Assembly: GCA_032622095.1 (NCBI GenBank)
Contig: CP136065.1
Coordinates: 206,130,151-206,194,150 of the forward strand
DNA from: Siphonodentalium dalli
Lineage: Eukaryota; Mollusca; Scaphopoda; Gadilida; Siphonodentaliidae
Direction: 5' to 3'
Length of the DNA: 64,000 nucleotides
Position 1 is the first letter of the stretch, and every line of letters starts with the position of its first letter. Shown one piece after another: positions 33,423-46,273 of this stretch. A model generated the notes under the pieces. It was not told where the DNA came from and ran no database searches. It saw only the letters and a list, made by a program, of their open reading frames with translations. A program made the position numbers and the translations under genes.

Positions 33423-35032
33423 CACAGAAGTTGGAATCACTGACTGTTATGCTATTTTTTGAGATTTTTTTGGAGTTCTAGGTATATAGTTGTCAAGAAT
33501 GGCAACTCACTTTGTCGAGGAACCTCCACAACCATTCACTTCGACCCGTGAATTTTAACAACAAAAGCATAAATCTCAGGGTTTTCGGCATATATAGTTA
33601 GAAAAATCATTGATCTACAATCTTACCGCGAGCATAGCATCTATTCGTTGATTTATTCCAGGTTTTATCGAACGTTAACACATTTTTTTCACCTGTTAGC
33701 TAGGTGGTACCGCCGAAGTTTGCCGGAACTCCTCGATTTGTCTTCGGCAAATCGGGTAGTACGAAAACTAATATTCGGAGCCGGAACATTGTTATCGGTC
33801 AAAACAATCAGCCCACGGTCTATTAAAAGTATCAGGGACCAGTTCATCTGAAAAGAAAGCAGAAAAATGCAAATATCATGATTATATTTTGTCAAATGGA
33901 TACTTCTAAAACAAACAAATCACTCGATCCTATAGTGTTGCATTGGTACGATAGATCCCCCCCCCTTTGTTTTCGCAGCACCTCCAATTGCAGAGCAGTT
34001 AATAACCACATGAAAGTGAAAATGAAAGTGGACGGCGTCATGAATATCTCTTGTAGGACGTAGGCCGGCTAGTTATAGATGTTTCTATAGTCGACAATGG
34101 GATTTTATTATGGGGTGCGATGATAATCGTTAATATTAATTAGTTTCGCTGCCCCGAGTATGACGCAATGTTTCTCAATTGCAATGATGAGAATTAACTG
34201 ACATTATTATCTATGCTCCAAAAAAATTATACCCATGTCCATACATGGGCTCGTCTCAATTCGGAGAATTTACCTGTCTCTAATCAGACACAATTGAGAT
34301 CATCATTTGCATCATGGCGTTGAACGAACAACAAAGCGTTTGTTTAGATGTGGCTATATAGGAGCGGGCACAACCTGGTTATACTTGGTCAACCTGTAGG
34401 TTCTCTATTGAAGCAGTTTCAGTGACGTTGGTCATTTTAATGGTTGAATTTTATAATTATGTATAATATATTATCGCATATAACAGATTTTTAAGTAAAA
34501 TGAACGTTTTACTTCGTTATCAAGTATTGAACAAGTACAAACTGATTTGATTTAGTTCTAGGGATTGAACACGCCGCCGTGATTTTTATACCTCAATTAT
34601 ATCACGTGACACACCCACGCGAATTAATTTTAAATTCGAATGTTCGAATTTTGCGCGCAGTGCGCTGTCCGTTTAAACGGTTCCGCATTTTGAAATTTGC
34701 GTGCTCGACGATTTGGCGGTTTTCCGAAGACACACGAGGAGTTCCGGCAAACTTCGGCGGTACCACCTAGCTAACAGGTGAAAAAAATTGTTAACGTGCG
34801 ATAAAACCTGGAATAAATCAACGAATAGATGCTATGCTCGCGGTAAGATTGTAGATCAATGATTTTTCTAACTATATATGCCGAAAACCCTGAGATTTAT
34901 GCTTTTGTTGTTAAAATGAATGGTTGTGGAGGTTCCTCGACAAAGTGAGTTGCCATTCTTGACAACTATATACCTAGAACTCCAAAAAAATCTAAAAAAA
35001 TAGCATAACAGTCAGTGATTCCAACTTCTGTG
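33423..35032. mobile_element. 1.6-kb element with ~310-bp terminal inverted repeats, inside a LINE
   Basis: TTTCAAAC on both sides (33415 and 35033) is an 8-bp target duplication. The ends CACAGAAGTTGGAATCACTG and its complement begin inverted repeats that run to GGAACTCCTCG-like sequence near 33735 and 34735. Removing the element restores the LINE frame. The interior (33740-34720) shows no transposase. Eight-bp duplications fit hAT or P-type elements; the CACAG end is not a textbook hAT end. Confidence 0.88.
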
Positions 35033-35075
35033 TTTCAAACGATTATGAGAAATGATGATGCAAGATTATAAATAC
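35033..35075 (+). pseudogene. Continuation of the interrupted LINE ORF2
   Basis: Downstream of the insertion the frame gives ETFQTIMRNDDARL and stop, as expected for the last residues of such an ORF2. Confidence 0.6.
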
Positions 35076-35633
35076 CTTATGCAACATGATCCGGTTGTTC
35101 TTTCTCAGAAGGGGGTCTTTGAATGTTTAGTATATTATAGAGATAAACCTGAGAAGTTATTGGTGGTCGTTGAATGGCGATGCATTGCATCAAACAGTTA
35201 TATTGAATACAATTTATGTTCGTTTGTATTTACATGTTTTAAGTTTTAACTCATTGCGTAACTTGCAACTGCATACCTATATATATATATGGTGTATTGC
35301 AATTAATATTATATTCTATAGAATGATATATACATGTACTTCAGTGTGAGAATGTGTGTGTTATGTGAAGTCTTGCATGTTAAATACAGTTATGCTCGTT
35401 CCTTCAATCAATATAGAAAAACATGATCTGGATGACATATCCCGGATTCAAGACGCATACAAAGATATTTGTTTATGCGTTCTGTCGCAGGAAATTATGA
35501 GATAGAACATATATAATAACCCATGTACGCTGTCCGATATTGATCAATATCAATTTAACAAGGAACAAGTCGTTCGACTTAAAGTCCCAGATTGTATTGC
35601 GGTAAATGTTATACAATATCACAAAATGCGGTT

Positions 35634-35830
35634 TCAACAATAAGTCATATTTTTTATCGTATGTAGATAAGAGTCGATCGCCCTTTTAAAATCGGTTAAA
35701 GTTCCAACAACAACAACAAAAGCTGGCAAATTGTTCCACAAGATCACTACTCTTTGGAAAAATTTGAGTGATAATTTTAGGGAACAGTGCTTTGGGTTAT
35801 ACGGGTTCAAAGAGAATGAAATGTTCAAAT
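35634..35830 (-). pseudogene. LINE ORF2 C-terminal fragment (CR1/L2/RTE-like tail)
   Basis: The minus-strand frame contains KFFQRVVILWNNLPAFVVVV and GTLTDFKRAIDSYL. The pattern F-F-x-x-R-V-x-x-x-W-N-x-L-P followed by F-K-x-x-L/I-D is a common C-terminal signature of reverse transcriptases of marine-invertebrate LINEs. Only the end remains. Confidence 0.75.
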
Positions 35831-36670
35831 GTTGATAACTTAAACCACATTGCGTGCATGGTATGATTTGGTTGTCAGTCGCGACAAGTGAACCTCCTCT
35901 TGCGGTCGCGTTTCGACACTCGATCTGCAGAATTCTGGGCAGAATTAAGTCGCTACTGATATCGTGCTAACTCAAAGTTCCCTCTGGGGACTGCTCTATC
36001 GATTTCACAATCTTCAACACGGATTACAAGGTACAGTTGACGAGGCACGTAATCCAATTCCAATGCACAAGGAGGCGGCGCATATTCGTAACACAGAGCA
36101 TTCTAATACCCCGAGGAGATTTGGAATCAACGTCTGTACAATTATTGCCACGAAGCGACGTATGCGCGCATGCAAACTTTGTGGGTTTTCTTGGACTTTT
36201 TGTTCTCATTTGTACTGTATTTTCCAACGTGAACCAGAAAACGGAATCAACGCAACTTGTTTGTCATTATTTAAATTTCGCCTTCGAATCTAGAATTTCA
36301 TTCTTTGAATCCACACGAATTAGCCTAAAGATCCTCTTCTAAATATTCACATAGGCTTATAGCGCGTTGTGAAGAATAGCTTCGGTGATATTTGCATTAT
36401 TTCTACCGACCACAGACCGGGTTATGTTTATTCATGAAACCCTTGTCAGTAAGTTGTCACCACCATCATCTAGGGAGATTGAAATTCGAACTGCAACACA
36501 TTCATACAAATCACGATTACCATTCCACGAGAGCTCCGTTTTTGTTTGGGCATATGCGCATTTCAGTCGTATTTAATTCACCAACCACAAACTAAAAAGT
36601 AGTTTGGTAGGCTAACACTAGGTTGTCATATCAAACAAAAAAGATATCAACGAACGATATTTACTGTTAC
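35831..36670. other. Unannotated
   Basis: Short overlapping frames on both strands at 35964-36595 with no recognisable similarity; no repeat structure seen. Confidence 0.35.
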
Positions 36671-36675
36671 ATTAC

Positions 36676-38889
36676 CAGGTCTGGCACATCCTGAATTCCG
36701 CTATTATAGCTATATTTGACTATTATAGTGGAATATGACTATATCATATTCATGTTTTGTTTATTTGCGTTGGAAATATGAGACGGCGCATGCCATTGCA
36801 GAGACAGTTTTAAGTGTACGTGGTACCGAAGTGAACTGACGTACTGCCGATAAAATTGTTTGTGCAGAGCGTTGCGCTGAAGATATTTTAAGCTATCAAA
36901 TTTTAAGTATACCTACTTAAATCCATAAAACATTCCTATTAAAGCAATTTCGATAGAGACGTTCTGTTGCGGATTTCACCGATAGGTAGTCCCCCTGACG
37001 TAATAAATCTCAATTGACCAATCAAAATGTTTAATTCAATAAAATGAACACATTTCGGAATACCTACCACGTTTGTTTAAAAAAGTACGGAAAACCGATT
37101 CGTAATGCGATATTATTTCTTCCACACCGCGGGAAATTAAAATAATTGACATGGATATAGCATTTAAAGGAGATTTATCACGAAATCTATTTGAATTATC
37201 ACATTAGTATTCATAGAAGAACGTATGACGCTATATGCGTTATACATTAACTCTAATCGTTTTTTGTATTAAAAATTAGCTTGTTCAACAGTGGGAATTC
37301 TGTTGCAAACTATACACAGAGGAGGATAACGCGGTTAATCTGTGGCTCGGTTGCGAGGCGGATCTGGTCCCGTAATGTCCAAACCGGGCCCACGCAATCT
37401 GCGCAGGTATCGAAGGGGATGCGGAGAAAATAAAGGAATTCATTACTTTCAAATTTCCATTCCATAGGACGATCCCCAGGATCCAAGCAAAGTAGGTATG
37501 TATCTAATTTGCTAAAGTAATATTGCTAATTATAGTATAACTATGGTGAATCTGTTATTGCAAATACAATACTTGCACTCAAACCATGTTTCACCCAATT
37601 GTGCTTGGTCGTTGTTGTTCGACTTGTTTATGACATTGACAAGCTGACGCTGCGATGTGACCAGGGATTTGATTACTGTATTGTGCGAAACCCTGGTATC
37701 TGTTTCGAGTGTATTCACGAATAGTGCATTGAAATACTTATTTAATCATCTGTTGTTCACAAATTACTTTCGTTCAGCAGAAACCGAAGTTCCGATGGCC
37801 GAGTCAGAATCTCATGGGGGCAATGTTCTTGCGGTGGCACCTTCCACGTGCATGGTTCCAGCGAGATGCAGAGGTATATGGTCGTGGTAGAGGTAGACGT
37901 AGAGGTCGTGGTGTCGGTAATATTATGGATGAGCTAGGCACGTCTGATGACAATGTGCTTGCGGTGGCACTTCCTACATGAGCGGCTCCCACGAAAGGCA
38001 TGGGTAGTCGTGGTAGACCTAAAGGTCGTGGTGGTAACATATGTGCTAAAAGAGGACGGGGTCGCGGAAGTCAGGAATAGAATTGAATAAAATATCAAGT
38101 GTTCAATCGGATGTTTGTGTCTGTCCAGTGTCACAATTTTCATTGCTTATGTTTCTTATGTAAATTAAGAAATTCCAGTTTTTACACGTTGTACATATAA
38201 TATATTCTCGTGATGCGTTACATGATAGAGTTCCAGATTTGCTCATTCTATGGTACCAAATTAATTCCCACTGTTGAACAAGCTAATTTTTAATACAAAA
38301 AACGATTAGAGTTAATGTATAACGCATATAGCGTCATACATTCGTCTATGAGTAATACTAATGTGATAATTCAAATAGATTTCGTGATAAATCACCTTTA
38401 AATGCGAAATCCACGTCAATTATTTGAATTTCCCGCGGTGTGGAAGAAATAATATCGCATAACGAATCGGCTTTCCGTACTTTTTTAAACAAACGTGGTA
38501 GGTATTCCTAAATGTGTTAATTTTATTGAATTAAACATTTTGATTGGTCAATTGAGATTTCTTACGTCAGGGGGACTACCTATCGGTGAAATCCGCAACA
38601 GAACTTCTCTTTCGAAATTGCTTTAATAGGAATGTTTTATGGATTTAAGTAGGTATACTTAACATTTGATAGCTTAAAATATCTTCAGCGCAACGCTCTG
38701 CACAAACAATTTTATCGGCAGTACGTTAGTTCACTTCAGTACCACATACACTTAAAACTGGCTCTGCAATGGCATGCGCCATCTCATATTTCCAACGCAA
38801 AGGAACAAAACATGAATATGATATAGTCATATTCCACTATAATAGTCAAATATAGCTATAATAGCGGAATTCAGGATGTGCCAGACCTG
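36676..38889. mobile_element. 2.2-kb element with ~620-bp terminal inverted repeats
   Basis: ATTAC precedes (36671) and follows (38890) ends CAGGTCTGGCACATCCTGAA and its complement. The inverted arms extend to about 37310 and 38265 (TTGTTCAACAGTGGGAATTC). The 950-bp middle has traces of coding: NVLAVAPSTC near 37822, and in another frame YGRGRGRRRGRGVGNIMDEL, SDDNVLAVALPT, MGSRGRPKGRGGN. This looks like a decayed arginine/glycine-rich protein tail with an internally repeated NVLAVA motif. Five-bp duplications are unusual; superfamily not assigned. Confidence 0.82.
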
Positions 38890-39675
38890 ATTACAGTTAT
38901 AAGTTGCACAGAATAGGGCCAATTATTCCAAGATATATACATATAGTTCGTATAGAAATATTACACACAGTAAGCAATGTCTTTGTTTACTGAATTTGAA
39001 ATTTTGTGGATTACATATCGCTTTAATTGAGGGGTTTGTTGAAGAGAAAAAAACACTTGTTAAAAGTGATTACAATGGTGTTGTTGAAGTGATAAACGAT
39101 CTCGTGATGGGTATGACAATATCATATATCGAAAAGTTTGAATCCCTGGTTGATATGCATGCATCCGACTGCCTCAAATATCTTCTTTATTGTGGATGCA
39201 AATAATCTCACATTCTTGTTCAGCCTTACGGGGTTTTAACAAGACATCCCGGCGGCTATGCAAATGAATGGATTCTTGAGAAAATTCCCAATTATCTTGG
39301 CTAGATTGGATACAAATTGTATGGTATCTCAAATCAACGCCAGGGGTCGTCTCTCATTAACGGAAACTCTTTCCAATAACGACAGTCAATCCCGGCTACA
39401 AAACGGAACGTTAATTTAGTTCTCTCAACTAAAACGAGCAAAGCTGTGATTTTCTCGAATGGGATTTTACTGTTTGTCAATTTAATTTATATAACTGCAC
39501 ATTGACCCTCAACTACACCGTGGTTGTACCATGACATAGCTGATTCACTGGGTATGCCTGTGTGACTGTAACATTTTTTAATTGATCTAAAGGCATGCAT
39601 ACTTCACGTAACCAATTCCGGTTAGAAATGATCCATTAAAACTTTTGAAGCTGAATTTGCAAACATTACGTAATG
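38890..39675. other. Unannotated
   Basis: A 69-codon frame at 38996-39205 (KFCGLHIALIEGFVEEKKTL) is not recognised. Confidence 0.35.
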
Positions 39676-40066
39676 GTTAGAGCACTTGTTCTTTACCAGA
39701 ATCAATCGAGTCGAAGACGAGATTTATTCTGTTAAAGAACAATTCGCGTGTTCTGACCGACTTAGAGCACAAATGATCCCACATAATGGATCATAATGCA
39801 ATAAACTGGAAATGTGCCGTGCGCTGGTCGCGATTGAACACAATAGCCGGTTAGCCACGCCAAAAAACGTGATTAACATGAACTGATCGCCGTTGAATGT
39901 GAATAGATATGTCCGAAACAACACGGACTGGTCCCACTTTGAAGCACCCGTGCGATTTGTCTGTTATGAGTTGCGGGTGCCTAACAATGAGATAATCATT
40001 GAACTATTCCTTCGCCAGCCTTGGGAATTGGTGTACTTTACCAAAAATGGGATTGTGCTCTAACAA
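39676..40066. repeat. Dispersed repeat, copy 2, with GTTAGAGCAC ends
   Basis: GTTAGAGCAC at the left and GTGCTCTAAC at the right are exact inverted repeats, and CTTTACCAGAAT / TTTACCAAAAATGG follow inside. The interior matches 10316-10660. Probably a non-autonomous DNA element; no target duplication found. Confidence 0.75.
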
Positions 40067-40285
40067 TAGTTATGAATAGTTTAGAATGTTTCGTACTATA
40101 TATATACCGAAACCACGATGTCAGATGGAACGTAATTGAGAGACGTTATTTTTTTCTTTCGTGCCTTTAATAATTAGACGGAAGATAGTCAAGACCGCGC
40201 CTATTGATCGATCTTCACAGTCCAAATTACATGGATTGAAAAGTAGATAAATGTGTGTACCATGCATGTGTACAGTTTGTATATT

Positions 40286-41729
40286 TGTGACCCGCCATAT
40301 CAAATCCAGTTGTAAGTCGGGACCATAGGTCGCCTCGCATATATAAGAGAATGCATTGGCCTAACAATTTTTTATAATTTTTTTAAAATATAAGTTTCTT
40401 ACAATTTTTAGGACATAAAATAAAAAACATCCATTACCCTGCAGGGAGCCCCACACATATATAGAAGCATATAGAAGAGTGTCGTCAGCTCATGTTTGTC
40501 TGGGGCTCTGTATGGGTAAAATTATAAAATTGTTAAAGAATACAAGAAAAAATTATTAAAATTGTAAAAAATTGTTAGGCCAATGCCAGTCTGGAGTAAA
40601 CTACATACCCACATATAAAAAATAGTGGGTCTGACGACCTTTCGTTCAATTTTCATTTCCCAAACCCGGGATTCCTTGTAATTACCGCCAATCAAAACTT
40701 AGCTCCAAGAAATGTGTGCCCCAATAAAAAACTAGTAACATGTCACGTGCTTTCGGTGTGGAAATTCCGAAGGTGTGGCTAAATGTTGTTAAAATAGTAT
40801 CCATGACGTCATGTTATACCAGAAGAGAAATTCACAAATCGACAAATAAAGTAGATTGTTGACGAGCGGTCGAAAGTTTAAAATCAAGAATCACCGGAAT
40901 TTGGATTGCAGGCAACTGTAATTAGGGTACAACTGGCCAATCGTTGGAGCTAATAATACGGCTGTGTAAGGTCGGGAGGGTTTCGGTGGGGTTGGTGGTA
41001 GAATTGTGTTGCTCTTCGCTCGTTTTGGCTGCGGTGGTACTACTGCCGGTACTGGGGAACTGATAGATCGTTTTGTTATGTCATTTAACTTTTTTTTAGT
41101 TCTGGAGTTGTTTTAGCAAATAGTCCCGACATTCATGTATTTTTGATTCGTGGCCGTTGATTTGTGTTATTTTTTGACAACATGGTCGACAAATCGCCTG
41201 GCCAATCTAAAAAATAATTCGTTCTGAGTCCAAGAGATCCACGTAAATTGACATTTTTTTTATAATTTCAAGAAGATCTGTCTTAGTTATTGTACATATT
41301 ATTTTGGATCCCGGAAGTTAGCTGTTTCCCTTTATTGTCAGTAAAACAACCGCCGAACGAAAAGTCACAAACCCTGCAACTATTAATTCCGATTCTTAGA
41401 ATCGGCTTCACAGGGTTGAAGCGGCCATGACAGCACTGACACGTGACCATGTTTACGCCTGTCAATCACAACTAATTTCAGATTTATATTTAGTGCCGTG
41501 TGACGTAATTTGGGGGAAGCCCACTACCGTTCAGAAATGAAAAGTTGATGGGAATGCAATAGACTCAGTATCAGTATGAATCTGAGTGTATGTTTACATA
41601 TACTGGGCCAATGCATTCTCTTATATATATGCGAGGCGACCTATGGTCGACTCGCATATATAAGAGAATGCATTGGCACAGGGTAAAAAAAATCCCGACT
41701 TTCGACTGGATTTGATATGGCGGGTCACA
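40286..41729 (+). mobile_element. TA-type double-hairpin MITE, deleted and interrupted
   Basis: Ends TGTGACCCGCCATATCAAAT and GGCGGGTCACA are present, but the flanks read TT rather than TA. About 45 bp at the left, from the GGGATTTTT stretch through the first hairpin arm, are missing (GTCGGGACCATAGGTCGCC). The second hairpin's left start is split by the 1-kb insertion at 40587. Confidence 0.87.
40587..41605. mobile_element. 1.0-kb hAT-like insertion in a MITE
   Basis: GGCCAATGC is duplicated at 40578 and 41606 (8 bp plus one fortuitous base). The ends CAGTCTGGAGTAAAC and GTTTACATATACTG are imperfect inverted repeats of the CAGnnnnnGTAAA type seen in hAT elements. No coding region is recognised in the interior. 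Confidence 0.82.
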
Positions 41730-41739
41730 TTTATTTAAT

Positions 41740-41881
41740 AAATGACTTGCAAATCGATTGGGGTCACATTACCGGCAGAGTAATTAAGCAAAGTGTGAGA
41801 ATCCCGAAGGGATTAACACGAACTTTGTTTGATTACTCTGCCGGTCAAAACCAATGGCCCCAATCGATATGCAAGTCATTT
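41740..41881. mobile_element. Short palindromic MITE
   Basis: AAATGACTTGCAAATCGATT and GGGG at the left pair with the right side (CCCCAATCGATATGCAAGTC); ACCGGCAGAGTAAT pairs with ATTACTCTGCCGGT. It lies ten bases from the end of the preceding TA-type MITE. Confidence 0.75.
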
Positions 41882-42067
41882 CTTGTAATCATATATAGTA
41901 CCAGTACATGTTAATAGGACATTAATAATTTGAACAACTTTTCAAAACTACCACAATAATTGTAAGTAACATGTATTGTTCAAATTCCAACACAGTCTCC
42001 CAAATAGCAACACGCAGCGAGCGCGTGCACACGATCGGCTTGAAGTGACGTGTTCGTCGCTTTTTAA

Positions 42068-42751
42068 TGGCTGCGGACACACGTACCACAGTATCGATGG
42101 CACGGTAGGTGTGACAATTTATTATGGTGCAGTTTGGTGACAACTGGTTGCCATAATTAATATGCCATAGCTAGCTATGTCGCCCGCTGCATATTCGCAC
42201 AATGAACCCTCCAAAGTTCGTTATAATCAGCCTTTTTCTTTGTGTAGTTCGCTTTGTTTATCTTTCAGATATTTTCTTGCAGCTGCATTTCCTCCAACAC
42301 AGCTTCATCGGTCCACATGATAATATTCGTGGAATTATACGTAGAACTAAATGTCGCAAAATGAAAACGTAATAGGGGAACTGTCTTAATACGCATGAAA
42401 TTTATATATGTGGATAAACATGAATTGAGATCATATCAACAAAACGTACTGCGGGCATGATATGTGAGTGAATGAGGGATTGCCACTGTCAAACACAATT
42501 CTGGACGATCGAACGTGCAATTTTATATATCATAGAGAACATAATGTAGCAAAACGTAATGAGTAGAGCTCACCTTGGTGAAACGCAATGGGTTAATTGG
42601 TCAAGTCGACTCATTGTGCGGAAACTCGGCGGGCAACATGGCTATAGCTATGGCTCAGAAATATGACGGCTAATTGTCACCAAACTGCACCATAATAAAT
42701 TGTCACACCTACTATGCCATCGCTACCGTGGTACGTGTGTCCGCAGCCAAT
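42068..42751 (+). mobile_element. Non-autonomous element, ends TGGCTGCGGACACACG, copy 2
   Basis: Full-length partner of 32079-32761; this copy has the better inverted ends (GGCTGCGGACACACGTACCA and its complement with few changes). Confidence 0.87.
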
Positions 42752-42759
42752 AAGTGTCG

Positions 42760-44322
42760 ACTTCAGTTATTAGTGTATATTTACATACACCTAATTATAG
42801 CTATATATGTTCCCATAGCGGTACGATAGACACGCCCACTGAGTCAATGTGTTCATAAACTTATGTACGCAATGTAACGTCATTATCAATGTCATTCATA
42901 TGTTTATGAACACATTTATCCCGGAAATTACTGGGAAATGTCGGATATGAATGATTTGTAGACTGCTTGTGTATTCAGTACGTCTGAATTTGGCACGAAC
43001 TTTGTTTTCGTCTAATATCAGTTTTGTTAGCTTTATCCATCTCCTCTAATTAGACATCAAACAGTCCGCATCTCGACAATAAATTTACCATGGCAAGTAC
43101 ATCGATCCGCTCACCGCTAAGTTACAATTTAACCACGACACTCTTTATAACCCCATAACTTTTGAAACATCGCGAACAATGGTGTTTGCTCATTTGCATA
43201 ATTATCTTTTTCAATTCGCAATTGAAATACCTTGTGCGTATATAATTTTGCGACCGACGTAAATTCGTTGTATGGTATGAGTTTCCTCTTTAGTCCAGGA
43301 ACATTATGTTTCACTAGGGAAAACAATCGGTGAAAGCTGATTTTTTTTCTTCTCATGGATCAATAATAAGATGTTTATGAACAACATGGCAAAAGTCCAC
43401 CAAAATCCGAGTTGAGCTTTTTGAGATATCTTGATTTTTCGGAGTGGTTCAACTTTTGAAGCATTTCCATCAGGTCATATGTGAATGCAGTCATTTGTAG
43501 ATCAATTAATTCCAAATTCATAATACATTGAGATATATACAAACAATGCTTAGTCGTGAATCATATAAGTAGAATCTATGTCCGAAAATGGCCAAAATAG
43601 AATGAAAATTATATTTTATGCAAAATTGAATAGCTTTTGTCCCATAAGAGTTGACAACACGCTCGAAATATGTGAGGAAGAATGATTGCAGAGTATAAGA
43701 GAAACATTTTATCGGGAATTCACGACTTCTCTCTAATATATCTCGCGAGAGATATAGCGAGAGATATACCGAAAAGTAAGGTCTCATACAATGGTTGAAT
43801 CTGGACTTTTTGGGCGAAAGAAACGGAAGAATAAGGCAATTTATTCTGCACTATTTATCTTGAATCGTGTGATATATGTGTACACTAAACTGTAAAATGA
43901 AATTTAATAGCGACGAATTGATTCTGTGACCTTTCAGCAAGAAAAATATATGTGCTCATAGCAGTATCACGAATGTGACCGGTCATCGTTTCTTTTTATA
44001 TATACACCATCAAATCTTTCAAAATGCACTGCTATAGAGCAGTATGAGAGATACTCATAGAGTAATGGGAGAAATGTGTTGATCACATTCTCCGTGTCTT
44101 AAAATATTAGTCATATAGTTGCCTACGATCAAGTAATAAAACACAAATATTTCGCTTTTATCACAAGAATGCATGGTGGTATACTATGAACGCTATTTAT
44201 CAAAACACAAAGGAGTACCATATACTATCTTCAAAAAAATCTAAACTTAACCAAAATTGGCTACATACTCTGGGCCAGAGACTTTCTTTATACCTGGAAA
44301 GAACATGTGTATATTCACATAG
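42760..44322. other. Unannotated
   Basis: Minus-strand frame 43129-43356 (KLYTHKVFQLRIEKDNYANE) looks mildly protein-like but is unrecognised. Nothing else supported. Confidence 0.3.
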
Positions 44323-45110
44323 GTCACATATACGTGAAGGATACTATGTTATCCGCAACCGCATTACCGTGTGCATCCCTTCTCCCTATAATGTTACACA
44401 TATCTGCTGGACTTACAACCATAAATAACAACATTGAGTCAATGGTCAACGCTGAAATAACAGCTTTAAACGCTGATAATATGATATTTTGCACAAGTTC
44501 GTGGGTGGTTTTGGTAAGTTATTTTCAAACAACAAAATACGGAAAACTAATATTGTACATTGCGTAATAGCATATTCAAGTTGCAAGTCGCCGACTGAAG
44601 TGATTTGAACAAATTGTCTAATAAGACACCGGTTTGGAAGCAGCACGGAAATTGGTCCTATATAAAATATACGATGTACTGTCTATTTGATCTGGTGAGA
44701 TGGAGTGTTACTCTTTTGAAGAGATGGTGGTTTCTTTGCAATATAATAAACATTGCAACATTGGGTTTAACCTGCGTTGCAATGACTGATGAATCCTCCA
44801 GATGGATCTGTTTTAATGATATGTGTACCTTTAAAGATATTTAACAACAGGCTTGTATATTACTAATACGTATTTTACCTACTAGGTGGTTATACAATAT
44901 GTTGCTTTCGTCTTGGCTTGGCTTGGTGGTTGTGGCCACTTTGACAGCCATTTCATGACCGCGATTGTATACTGGTATAACTGCGTAATGCAAATGACTA
45001 GATTAGACAAAATAGAAGAGCAAAATACGACCAGATCGTTTACAACCAGGTTTTGGGATAGGGTTATGTTTTTAGAAGTATTGACCACTTATGATATGCG
45101 TAGCCGCTAA
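44323..45110 (+). CDS. Possible two-exon piece of an unrecognised membrane protein
   Basis: Frame 44323-44513 (ending ADNMIFCTSSWVVL) runs from an AG to a good GTAAGT donor in phase 0; frame 44886-45110 starts right after TTTTACCTACTAG, also in phase 0 (VVIQYVAFVLAWLGGCGHF, ending at a stop). Joined, they give a continuous hydrophobic helix. A hydrophobic frame also lies between them (44601-44844) but its phase does not fit. Opposite-strand frames of similar length exist. Low-confidence suggestion only. Confidence 0.2.
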
Positions 45111-46170
45111 TTCTGCTAACATAGCGACGGAGTGGTGTCTGCGCAGTTTTAAAAATAGATATCTTGCGTCCATGATCCGACATCGAATACAACAGTTTGC
45201 CTTCAAAACCGTCATTGTTTTGGCTCAGTGTTTTATTTCGTATCCACATCTGCGAAATTAATTCGAAGGTTCCCTTTGAATTGGTGTCTTTGGTTCGAGA
45301 ATTGTGTATCGAGCAATATTGAGTGCACTTTGCATATGTTTCGGCTGAAAAATTGTTACAGGATCCAATTATTTCCATGTTTGTGAAAAACATATTTTTT
45401 TTAAATTATATGGAAAAAATTATGTAACTCAGAAAACTCAACTCGGATTTTAGGGGACTTTTCGCGACGCGTCCGCGATTTACGGCCTAAATAATATTTT
45501 AAAAAATCAGCTTTCCCCGATTTATTTCCTTACTTTTCCACTTTCATGTATAATGTGCCTGGACTAATTGGGTCTTCTTATATGAGCAGCGTGGACCACA
45601 TAGTTGCACAATAGCACTATAATGCAGCTAATATATAATACTGAAATACCACAGACAAATGCATGCACAGCGACATTTCAATACGTTTCGTGTTACTAAG
45701 CTTTGATGTTCAAATAGCCGCGCTACTCAGTAGAGTTTGATCATTTCCCTTGCCTCTACAAATATTTAACCCAACCCATAAAGATACAAGTATAGTAGAA
45801 CGGCGTGTTGTCTTATCCACAGCGGAAACTTGTTAGTTTCAGATATTACCATTGTTGAAATCAACACGTGTATACATGCATTACAAACTAAATAAGATAT
45901 TTCGTCGTATGTCTATTTCTACTTTGTAATTGCTTTATATTCCCTCCATCAACGGATTCCCACCATTTGACCAGCGAAATAACGGGACTATTCCCATAAA
46001 ATGCTTTACCGATCAAAAATTTGAATGTTTGGTTTTCTAAAAAGCGAGAATTCGAACTGAACTCCATGCGTCCAATTGAATTTTAATAAATAGTGGGAAA
46101 GAGAGACAATCCTAGCTGAAAATGAATTTAAGTATATATATAAATATAAATAATAAACTGCGGATTCAAC
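45111..46170. other. Unannotated
   Basis: A minus-strand frame at 45064-45393 is not recognised. Confidence 0.3.
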
Positions 46171-46273
46171 GTGGTCATGGGTTTTGACCGCGATAAAAAT
46201 TCAGCAAACTTCGCATACTTCGGGTTTCATGCAGTTTGCTGAATTTTTATCGCGGTCAAAATCAAATGACCAC
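46171..46273. repeat. Palindrome, arms of about 42 bp
   Basis: GTGGTCAT, TTTTGACCGCGATAAAAATT and CAGCAAACT pair with AGTTTGCTGAATTTTTATCG, CGGTCAAAA and ATGACCAC. Probably a small MITE; no target duplication seen. Confidence 0.75.
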
